From Lachnospiraceae bacterium (GTDB taxonomy: Bacteria; Bacillota; Clostridia; Lachnospirales; Lachnospiraceae): a DNA stretch of 24,622 nucleotides. Positions 15,116 to 22,305 of the stretch are shown here, piece after piece (within the stretch, counting starts at the first letter, position 1; each line of letters opens with the position of its first letter). Under the pieces are notes generated by a model. That model saw nothing but the letters and a program-made list of their open reading frames with translations, was not told the origin of the DNA and made no database searches. Where the stretch lies: contig JAAVAF010000021.1 of NCBI GenBank assembly GCA_014804225.1, positions 1 through 24,622 on the forward strand, in the 5' to 3' direction. Position numbers and translations under genes: made by a program.

Positions 15116-17200
15116 CTATTCCGGTTCAATTACCAGCTTTTTCTCCATATTCCGATAAAGCCTCTGTCTGGAACATGTGTCTTTTGCAGTCATCCACAGC
15201 TCATAAACCCCGGGCGCAAGCGTTCCCTCAAAAATCCAGCTGCAAAATCCCGTAAGCTCCACGTTGACTTCACCAGGCAAAATCGCCGCAACATCTTTTC
15301 TGTAACGCTTCTGCACAGGCAGCTCCCAGACCTCGCCCGCATCATTGACAAAAAGCATCTTATATTTATAACGCGCGTTATCCGCTCCGGGCACGTACGC
15401 CCACCCCTTAATCAGATAATACGATTTCTTACCCTCACCATTCTTTGTTGCGGCTTTCGCAAACTTTTCTTTTCCACAATCCTCCACCACAACCATAATT
15501 GCATTATTCATGGTTTTAAAATTAGGCAGCTTCTTCCCTTCCAGCAGCTTATCATCACAGTTGGACAAATTGACAAGCTCATACCCCTCAAGCCAGCGGC
15601 AGATATACTCAGGATCACCACTGTTCATAAACGTACTGATAAACGGGTCCTGCCGGTATAATCTCCAATGCCTCCTATAGAGCGTATTTCGCTCAGCTGC
15701 AAGACGCTCCAATTTCGCTTCATCCTGCATATCGTCCCCACGGCTTAAAGACTCGTGGTGATAAAAGACGACATCATTTCGCTGCACGTTATAAAGTCCC
15801 TTACTGCAAAGTCGAAAACACAAATCAACATCATTGTACGCTATAGCGAGCCCCTCATAAAGACCGCCAAGCGCTATATAATATTCTCTGCGCATCATCA
15901 GACACGCCGCCGTAACGCCAATCATATCATAGACAAAACGGTTTCTGCCATAATAATGCGACACGCTGTCGTCAAGCTTCTTTAACTTATGTCCGGGACC
16001 CGACACCGTATTTGTAATCCCGGTATGCTGTATCAGCGTGGAATTCGGATACAACAGTTTCGCGCCCACTGCACCCACGTGTTTTAACGACGCCTGTCCC
16101 ACCATACGCAAGAGCCAGCTGTCGTCCACCGCTTCCATATCATCATTTAACAGCAGAATATACTCACCCTCTGCCTTCTTTGCTCCGATATTGCACATCT
16201 TTGAAAAATTAAACTCCATCGGAAGATACAGATACGTAAACGGACATTCCTGTTTAAAATTTTCGAGTCCGATGCGCACTTGCGCCGTACTGCCGTTATC
16301 CACCACGATAATCTCAAAATTTTGATATGCCGTATGCGCATAAAGGGAACGGATACATTGTTTGAGCACATTTTCGTTATTCTTAGACGGTATGACAATG
16401 CTGACAAGCGGCGTGTTCTCAAGTTTGTATATAGGATAGGAAATCCCCGTCTTTTCATTGACAATCTGATATCCTTTCAACCCGCGTCTTGTCATCGCCG
16501 CTTCCCGAATCATATCATACTGACTGCCCACGCCGATAAAATCTATGGAGTGCATCAGCTCATACTCAATATCCGCACGGCTTTCTCCCTTTTTATAGGC
16601 GTGAAAAAGCACTTTCTCGATATGCCCCGGACGCTTTCCGCTCTCCGTTGCTTTGAGGGCAAAATCATAAATATTTTTCTTATAATCCTCATTTCCAAGC
16701 CATGGAAGATCTTTGCATGCCGCTGTTCGAACCGCAAAAATATTTCCAAAATAAAAGAAGGAAAACAGCGTATCAGGCGACCACATCGGCTTTGCCCACG
16801 GAAAAATGCGGTGCACGTCCTTATTATCAACGTCCGCCGGACTGTCATCTGGACAAAGCTGCCAGACATCCTCGTCTGCATAGACGACATTTACCTCCGG
16901 ATGCGTATTAAAATACTGCATAATCTCCCGAAATGCATTGACTGCGATCCTGCCGTTCCCCGACACAAACAGAATAAAGTCCTTGTTGTAATCCGCCAAA
17001 GAGAAATTCCTTGTGCAATTCTCCATATAGACCACGCCAAGCGACGGGTACGACTCCTCGTCCCCCATTTCCGATGCCTTCTCATTCTCCCGAATCCACA
17101 ACAAATACGGATCCGTCTGATAACGCAGCTCGTTCTCATATTCCTCTTTGCATTTTTTATATAATTTGTCCTGTAAAGCACCCTTTATTTTACCAAACAT
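15116..17200 (-). CDS. Large GT2 glycosyltransferase, paralogue of the next gene
   Basis: A 694-residue protein. The degenerate N-terminal module (about 70-230) keeps ILFVSGNGRIAV, VNVVYADEDVW and MWSPDTLFSFFYFGNIFAVR. The complete GT2 module (about 264-490) shows VSIVIPSKNNEN, EIIVVDNGST, LLLNDDMEAVD (349-359), IQHTGI, VTAACLMMRREY, YNDVDLCFRLCSKG and HHESLSRGDD. The C-terminal beta-rich domain (about 565-690) contains YLIKGWAYVPGADNARYK and is related to that of the next gene. The layout shows that the two genes arose by duplication. ATG at 17198-17200 follows AGGGG by six bases. It follows the methyltransferase-kinase gene across a 107-base gap holding a terminator-like hairpin. The first module may have lost catalysis and serve in acceptor binding (inference). 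Confidence 0.88.
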   Translation of the reverse strand: MFGKIKGALQDKLYKKCKEEYENELRYQTDPYLLWIRENEKASEMGDEESYPSLGVVYMENCTRNFSLADYNKDFILFVSGNGRIAVNAFREIMQYFNTHPEVNVVYADEDVWQLCPDDSPADVDNKDVHRIFPWAKPMWSPDTLFSFFYFGNIFAVRTAACKDLPWLGNEDYKKNIYDFALKATESGKRPGHIEKVLFHAYKKGESRADIEYELMHSIDFIGVGSQYDMIREAAMTRRGLKGYQIVNEKTGISYPIYKLENTPLVSIVIPSKNNENVLKQCIRSLYAHTAYQNFEIIVVDNGSTAQVRIGLENFKQECPFTYLYLPMEFNFSKMCNIGAKKAEGEYILLLNDDMEAVDDSWLLRMVGQASLKHVGAVGAKLLYPNSTLIQHTGITNTVSGPGHKLKKLDDSVSHYYGRNRFVYDMIGVTAACLMMRREYYIALGGLYEGLAIAYNDVDLCFRLCSKGLYNVQRNDVVFYHHESLSRGDDMQDEAKLERLAAERNTLYRRHWRLYRQDPFISTFMNSGDPEYICRWLEGYELVNLSNCDDKLLEGKKLPNFKTMNNAIMVVVEDCGKEKFAKAATKNGEGKKSYYLIKGWAYVPGADNARYKYKMLFVNDAGEVWELPVQKRYRKDVAAILPGEVNVELTGFCSWIFEGTLAPGVYELWMTAKDTCSRQRLYRNMEKKLVIEPE

Positions 17201-17288
17201 ACTTAACCCCTATTTTTACAGCTCAGCTATTTGCCGGACTGCTCCCTTTTTATCTTATGAAAAATTGCGTTAACATATATCATTGAAG

Positions 17289-17307
17289 CAAAAAGCAACG
17301 CTTTTTG
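17289..17307 (-). terminator. Terminator-like hairpin after the methyltransferase-kinase gene
   Basis: CAAAAAGC pairs with GCTTTTTG around a three-base loop immediately after the stop codon. The stem is AT-rich with a weak GC core, so it may only attenuate transcription into the following glycosyltransferase genes. The remaining gap to 17201 shows no clear promoter. Confidence 0.45.
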
Positions 17308-19422
17308 TTAATCGAGTGCGCTGGCGCTCGATTTTTTTATCCTTTGTTTCATAAAACTTTTTGTTTTGGTGATAATGTCCTGCCTTGATGCTTCCTCCAC
17401 AAGCTTTGCCGCAAGGATCTCGGGCAGCTCCATAACCTCCATATCAACGTGAAGGCTCCCTCCACCGGTCACGCTGATTGTAATATTCGGATCCTCGTTG
17501 TCAAAGATAAGACTTCCGCACGAATGCCAACAGCCGTTCGTTTCCATGTCCTCTCCCACATAAAGCCTGTCCCCGAGCATGATACTGCGAATCCCGACCA
17601 CACATCGAAATGAGCACGGGTCAATGCGGACACGTACCGCCTCTTGCGGAATCGCATAATCAATGAGCAGATTTTGCAGCCCGACATAGCAGCCCGACAT
17701 TTCAACGGAATGTTCTTCGCAAAAGCCCTCTCCATAGTCGAAATAGAGCTTTGCCACAAACTTTGTATCCACATAGTGACAATATCCCAGCATTCCGTCA
17801 AACTCGTAAGCGCGGTTTCCAATCAGCTCCCGCATTTCGCTGACCGAGACTCTGTCGCCGTTTATTCTGCGTTGGAACATTTGTTCTTTTTGTATTGCCG
17901 CATCCATTTCAGCGTCGGAAAGTCCTAATATCTCTTGGAATAAAAGCGTCTCGCATTCCTTTCTTGTCTGACCGCCCAGGATATAATTATAGAATGCCCG
18001 AAAAGCAATCTCCTTAGACGCAATTTTCTCCGCAACTGTCCACTCATAATCGATGATATGCCATTTCTCGCCCTCTACCAGAATATTCGGAAAGATAAAA
18101 TCAATATTGGAAACAGCCGCATCCTCACCGTAGCTTAACCATTTCATGTATTCTTTCACAAGCGTCCGAAAGCCGGACATATCATTTCGGCTTCGGCAAT
18201 CGTCCAACATCGACTCAAGCGTCACGCCCTTGCAGTATTCAAACACAAGTCCGTTTCGAACATCACCGTCCTTAGGACTGCACTGATTGATTTCTATTTT
18301 AGTCCCCTCATAGCGCTTTGTCAAAAGCTCATACGCCTTTTGCGTATTTTTTAAATGCTCATACGCTGCCTCCGTATCTGGAAGTTTTTCCACCTGGAGA
18401 TGACCGGATGCATTTTTTGCGATTTTTGTCTGTATCGCCCACTTGGGATCCCTGTCATTTGAAAACTTCGCATACAGCACTTCGGGTGCTGTACCCACGA
18501 CTAAACAGTATGAATTTGAGAAAAGCGGAAACTCTTTTTCCGCTATAATTTCGTCAAAGACCTGTTTTTCATCAAACAAAAGCGCTCTTTCCCTGTCAAA
18601 ATTGCGAAGATTGTTGGAAAGTTCGCCCTTTCCAGGCAAATGCCCGTCCGAATAGACCGTCGTCATAAATTTATAATCGGGATACGGATAATAGAAGGAA
18701 TATTCCTCGATTCCAACCCGCTTCAAAATTGCTTCCAATCCGTTTCTTGTAAAGGTCCTTGCAGAGCCACCCTCACGATAACCCTCAAGTCCCGAAAAAT
18801 AAGTTCCCAGATGATCCTCGCGACAGCCTGCCCAATACTTTAATCCGAACTTATTTTCGATTGCTATAATCAGTCTGCCGTCTTGTTTCCTGTGACGATT
18901 GCAGATGCGCATAAAATCCTCATACGGCGTATTTCCACCGATATAAGCCTGACCATACTCAAACACACCAATCAGCATCACATAGTCAAAATCTTCTTCC
19001 AGATGCGGCTCGATATCCTTAAAATTTCCGACCTTGATGGTGATATTATCATATTCCTTGTTTCGATATGCATTTACAAGGCTTCGTTTTTTCGACAAGT
19101 CGATACAGGTGACACTCCCTGCGCGTTTTGCAAGCGTTCCTGTAATCGCCCCACAGCCAGAGCCGATTTCAAGCACCTTATCCGTCTTTTTGATTGGAAG
19201 CCAGTCGATGATATTCGTGCGAAACGGGGAAAGATGGTAAAATATGGGCCAGCTTTTCTTCTCTGCGATAATCTGTGCAAACGCCGAAGGTGGATTGTTT
19301 TTGGCAATCTCCAAAAGCTCGTCCTCAATCGCGCCGTCCGTATAGAAATCCTCGCCGGAATAATCGGTCAAGTCAAGCGTCACACTCCCTATCATTTCCC
19401 TATCTGTCATACGAATAACCAT
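17308..19422 (-). CDS. Methyltransferase-kinase fusion, WbdD-like chain-capping candidate
   Basis: A 704-residue multidomain protein. An N-terminal class I SAM methyltransferase (about 60-250) has the SAM loop VLEIGSGCGAITG and CIDLS. A kinase-like fold follows (about 300-500): WAIQTKIAKN offers the ATP-binding Lys (333), FEYCKGVTLESML looks like the hinge, NIDFIFPNILV has Asp441 and Asn446 in catalytic-loop spacing, and HIIDYEW has Asp458 in the DFG position. A C-terminal beta-rich domain (about 550-670) and a basic tail complete it. Methyltransferase plus kinase next to wzm/wzt is the signature of WbdD, which caps polysaccharide and sets chain length in E. coli O9a. The capping role here is inferred. 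Start is uncertain: ATG at 19420-19422 lies one base after AAAGGAG, while ATG at 19408-19410 has a 13-base spacer. Confidence 0.85.
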   Translation of the reverse strand: MVIRMTDREMIGSVTLDLTDYSGEDFYTDGAIEDELLEIAKNNPPSAFAQIIAEKKSWPIFYHLSPFRTNIIDWLPIKKTDKVLEIGSGCGAITGTLAKRAGSVTCIDLSKKRSLVNAYRNKEYDNITIKVGNFKDIEPHLEEDFDYVMLIGVFEYGQAYIGGNTPYEDFMRICNRHRKQDGRLIIAIENKFGLKYWAGCREDHLGTYFSGLEGYREGGSARTFTRNGLEAILKRVGIEEYSFYYPYPDYKFMTTVYSDGHLPGKGELSNNLRNFDRERALLFDEKQVFDEIIAEKEFPLFSNSYCLVVGTAPEVLYAKFSNDRDPKWAIQTKIAKNASGHLQVEKLPDTEAAYEHLKNTQKAYELLTKRYEGTKIEINQCSPKDGDVRNGLVFEYCKGVTLESMLDDCRSRNDMSGFRTLVKEYMKWLSYGEDAAVSNIDFIFPNILVEGEKWHIIDYEWTVAEKIASKEIAFRAFYNYILGGQTRKECETLLFQEILGLSDAEMDAAIQKEQMFQRRINGDRVSVSEMRELIGNRAYEFDGMLGYCHYVDTKFVAKLYFDYGEGFCEEHSVEMSGCYVGLQNLLIDYAIPQEAVRVRIDPCSFRCVVGIRSIMLGDRLYVGEDMETNGCWHSCGSLIFDNEDPNITISVTGGGSLHVDMEVMELPEILAAKLVEEASRQDIITKTKSFMKQRIKKSSASALD

Positions 19423-19452
19423 GCTCCTTTCTCAAATTAAAATCTCTGATTT

Positions 19453-20823
19453 TTAATTTGCTTTCACGTCCGTTACCGTCACCTTCGAATCCATATCGTA
19501 ATAGCCCACCGTATCCTTATCTGAAATCACCGTCACGTTGAGCGCATCATATAATCTGTGGTATACCTGAAAATCATCGCCGTTATAACCTGTAACGCCA
19601 AAGGAAATCAGATATTCGCCGCCCTGAAGCGACATTTTTTGTGTAAAGCTGATATCCTTTACGTCCCCTGCCTTCACAGGCTCTAAAAACGCCTTCTCAA
19701 ACATCGTGTTTGTGCCCGTAATTTCCGTTCCCTTTGCCGTCTTGATCGAAAACGCAAAAATCGGCGCCGGTAAATCGCTGAAAAAACGCACTCTCATGTG
19801 AATCGCAAATTCCGCGCCCTTTAATACCGTATTCGTGTGTGTACCGTGGTCATCTACGATATAAAACGCCGCAATCTCTGCCTCTTTTGTACCGTACTCC
19901 AGCGCTTCTACAGACTCTTTTGTCTGCGTCACATCTTCCTTTTGTGCTTTCTTTTTCTGCTTTTTCTGTACTGCCTCTTGCACTTCGGCATCATGAGAGA
20001 GACTCTCCTTTTCGTTTTGCTCAGGCAGCTCGTACTGCCCTACTAAAACGCGCTTAAAGTCGTCAATCATTTTCTTTGGCAGACCCTCACCCAGTTTAAT
20101 CCCTTGATTTAACAAAATCACCCTGTCACAATATTTTGCGATACTGCTTAAATCGTGACTGACGATGATAATGGTCTTGCCCATCTTCTTAAATTCTTCA
20201 AATTTGTGATAGCATTTTGCCTGAAAGAACACATCACCTACAGAGAGTGCCTCATCGACAATTAAAATTTCCGGGTCAATGTTAATCGCCACAGAAAACG
20301 CAAGACGCACAAACATACCACTCGAGTAGGTTTTGACAGGCTGATATACATAATCGCCGATATCCGCAAAGTCAAGAATGTCTTGCATTCTCGATTCAAT
20401 CTCCTGCTCCGTAAAACCGTTCATCGTACCGTTTAAGTAAATGTTCTCCATTCCGGAGTATTCCTGATTGAAGCCCGCTCCAAGCTCCAAAAGCGCGGAT
20501 ATTCTGCCGTCTACTTTTACGGTTCCACTGGTCGGATTAAGAACACCTGTTATTATTTTTAAAATGGTCGATTTTCCGGAGCCGTTTGTGCCGATAATAC
20601 CGACGCACTCACCCTGTTTCACGTCAAAGCTTACATCAGAGAGTGCAAAATGCTCCGTGTACTTTTTTTTCCTTGTCAGTCCCAAAGCCTCAAACATTCT
20701 GTCCTTTGGTCTGTCATAGAGCTTATATACTTTACATACCTTTTCGACTGCAATTGCAACTTTAGCTGCAATCGCGGCTTCATCTGTATTAACAGTTGAA
20801 GTCTGCTCCTTGTTTTCTCCCAT
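19453..20823 (-). CDS. wzt: Polysaccharide ABC transporter ATPase with C-terminal Wzt-type substrate domain
   Basis: The ATPase drives export of lipid-linked polysaccharide through the Wzm-type channel. Residues about 55-260 form the nucleotide-binding domain: Walker A GIIGTNGSGKST, a signature variant YSSGMFVRLAFS typical of the polysaccharide exporter class, Walker B ILIVDEALSVGD, and the switch His in IIIVSHDLSS. A charged Lys/Glu/Gln linker (about 270-305) leads to a beta-sandwich domain (about 310-455) of the Wzt C-terminal type, known in O-antigen systems to bind the chain's end. TagH-type teichoic acid ATPases lack this Wzt sandwich, so the domain points to export recognising a chain feature. 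Two in-frame ATGs exist: 20827-20829 abuts AGGGG, so 20821-20823, six bases away, is chosen. It follows the permease gene by 41 bases. Confidence 0.9.
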   Translation of the reverse strand: MGENKEQTSTVNTDEAAIAAKVAIAVEKVCKVYKLYDRPKDRMFEALGLTRKKKYTEHFALSDVSFDVKQGECVGIIGTNGSGKSTILKIITGVLNPTSGTVKVDGRISALLELGAGFNQEYSGMENIYLNGTMNGFTEQEIESRMQDILDFADIGDYVYQPVKTYSSGMFVRLAFSVAINIDPEILIVDEALSVGDVFFQAKCYHKFEEFKKMGKTIIIVSHDLSSIAKYCDRVILLNQGIKLGEGLPKKMIDDFKRVLVGQYELPEQNEKESLSHDAEVQEAVQKKQKKKAQKEDVTQTKESVEALEYGTKEAEIAAFYIVDDHGTHTNTVLKGAEFAIHMRVRFFSDLPAPIFAFSIKTAKGTEITGTNTMFEKAFLEPVKAGDVKDISFTQKMSLQGGEYLISFGVTGYNGDDFQVYHRLYDALNVTVISDKDTVGYYDMDSKVTVTDVKAN

Positions 20824-20864
20824 TTGCATCCCCTATTTAAAAACACCTGTTTTTATTTTTCCTA

Positions 20865-21689
20865 TTACAGTACATCTGCAAAATGCACCTTTAATCTGCG
20901 GAAAATATATGCTCCGAGCAAAAACAGTGCCACTGTCAGCACCCAGAACCCGACCGTCGCTCCCATATTCTCCCAGAACCATGTCCGCCCAAACATCGCC
21001 TCCCGGTATCCGTTTACAATGTAAAATACCGGATTGCATTTTAATATTTTCTGTAACAGCGGATTCCCGCTCAACATTGAAATATTCCATAAAATCGGCG
21101 TCGCCCACATACCCACTTGCAGCGCAATATTGATAATCTGTAATAAATCCCTGAAAAAAATGACAATCGCACAAGTGCTGTAGCTCAAGGCAAGCACTAA
21201 CATAAACATACAAAATGTGTAGTACACCAGCTGTACCAGATAAATTTCGGGTTTGTAACCGTAAATAAAATACAACACCAACATAAAGCACACAAAAAAG
21301 AGGTGCGTAAACAATGCCGCAATCAACTTTACAATGGGTATGATGCTAATCTTAAAAACAACTTTTTTCACAAGATAGCTGTACTCAATCAACGAGGTCG
21401 TTCCGTTATTTAACGCCTCATTAAAGTAAAACCAAGGCACCAAACCGGCGGTCAGCCAAAGCACATACGGCGCTTCCACACCTGCAGTCAATAACTCTTT
21501 TTTATCCGGCATCATAATATGCCCGAACACAAACCAATAAAGCAAAACCGTGACAACCGGCTGCGTGAACGCCCAGATACGCCCAAAATAGGAACCCGAA
21601 TATCGATTTTTAAAGTCATTTTTCGCAAGCTTCCAAATCAGCCTTCGCGACTGCCAGAGCTCTGCCGGAAGGGAAAATAGTTTCTTCAT
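20865..21689 (-). CDS. wzm: Polysaccharide ABC-2 transporter permease
   Basis: The inner-membrane channel of the exporter that pairs with the ATPase encoded next. The protein of about 274 residues has an amphipathic N-terminal region (RRLIWKLAKNDFKNRYSGSYFGRIWAF), characteristic of the ABC-2 polysaccharide permeases, followed by about six membrane helices, for example VVTVLLYWFVFGHIM, YVLWLTAGLVPWFYF, LIAALFTHLFFVCFMLVLYF and FWVLTVALFLLGAYIF. The ATG at 21687-21689 lies two bases after the rfbC stop codon and has AAAGGAA upstream, so it is preferred over a GTG at 21719 that would overlap rfbC. The coupling suggests joint translation with rfbC. Confidence 0.92.
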   Translation of the reverse strand: MKKLFSLPAELWQSRRLIWKLAKNDFKNRYSGSYFGRIWAFTQPVVTVLLYWFVFGHIMMPDKKELLTAGVEAPYVLWLTAGLVPWFYFNEALNNGTTSLIEYSYLVKKVVFKISIIPIVKLIAALFTHLFFVCFMLVLYFIYGYKPEIYLVQLVYYTFCMFMLVLALSYSTCAIVIFFRDLLQIINIALQVGMWATPILWNISMLSGNPLLQKILKCNPVFYIVNGYREAMFGRTWFWENMGATVGFWVLTVALFLLGAYIFRRLKVHFADVL

Positions 21690-21691
21690 AA

Positions 21692-22279
21692 TCAATTCAA
21701 TTCCTTTATTGAACCCCACTTTTGATCCTTATCGGACAAAAGCAGCTCCATTCCGTCAGGTATCGGCCACTCTACGCCAATCTCGGGATCACTCCACAAA
21801 AGGCCGCCCTCATCGTTTGGGTGATAAAAGTCCGTACATTTATAGCAAAACTCCGCATAATCCGACAATACCAAAAAGCCGTGCGCAAAATTTTTCGGGA
21901 TAAAGAACTGCTTTTTGTTCTCCTCCGACAACAGCACACCGTACCATTTTCCATATGTCTTGGAACCCTTGCGCAAATCGACTGCTACGTCAAACACCTC
22001 GCCGCGCACCACGCGCACAAGCTTGTCCTGCGGAAATTCTTTCTGAAAATGCAGTCCGCGCAGCACACCCTTCTTTGATGCCGACTGGTTATCCTGTACA
22101 AACACTTGGTCAATTCCCACAGCTTTAAAGTCATTGTAGTTATAGGTTTCCATAAAATAACCTCTGTTATCTCCAAATACTTGCGGTGTAATCACCTTTA
22201 ATCCCTCAATGACCACTCCATCCGCATTGCCAACCGCACTGCCGTTGGCAATACATTCCTCTACCGTAATCTTTCCCAT
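21692..22279 (-). CDS. rfbC: dTDP-4-dehydrorhamnose 3,5-epimerase
   Basis: RmlC converts dTDP-4-keto-6-deoxyglucose to dTDP-4-keto-L-rhamnose, third step of dTDP-rhamnose synthesis. Conserved parts include PQVFGDNRGYFMETYN, FVQDNQSASKKGVLRGLHFQ (catalytic His), VRGEVFDVAVDLRKGS, IPKNFAHGFLVLSDYAEFCYKCTDFY (catalytic Tyr) and WSDPEIGVEWPI. Length is 195, with about 15-20 extra residues at the N-terminus (MGKITVEECIANGSAVGNADG) before the usual start of homology. The ATG at 22277-22279 has GGAAAGGA upstream and no better internal start, so the extension looks real. The gene starts 26 bases after the muramidase and ends two bases before wzm. rmlD would be needed to finish the pathway and is not in the window. 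Confidence 0.95.
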   Translation of the reverse strand: MGKITVEECIANGSAVGNADGVVIEGLKVITPQVFGDNRGYFMETYNYNDFKAVGIDQVFVQDNQSASKKGVLRGLHFQKEFPQDKLVRVVRGEVFDVAVDLRKGSKTYGKWYGVLLSEENKKQFFIPKNFAHGFLVLSDYAEFCYKCTDFYHPNDEGGLLWSDPEIGVEWPIPDGMELLLSDKDQKWGSIKELN

Positions 22280-22305
22280 TTTTTCGATGTCCTTTCCGAA
22301 AATTT

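Noticed and set aside
16280..17164. Long plus-strand open frame of 294 codons
   Set aside because: It lies wholly opposite a well-supported glycosyltransferase gene, has no ribosome site or recognisable motif, and its composition is that of a reverse-complement shadow.
17310..17338. Plus-strand terminator-like hairpin followed by seven T, and on the minus strand a seven-A run next to the same hairpin, suggesting programmed frameshifting
   Set aside because: The sequence is coding (KKSSASALD) at the end of the methyltransferase-kinase. No plus-strand gene needs a terminator, and the stem abuts the A-run with no spacer, so frameshifting is unlikely.
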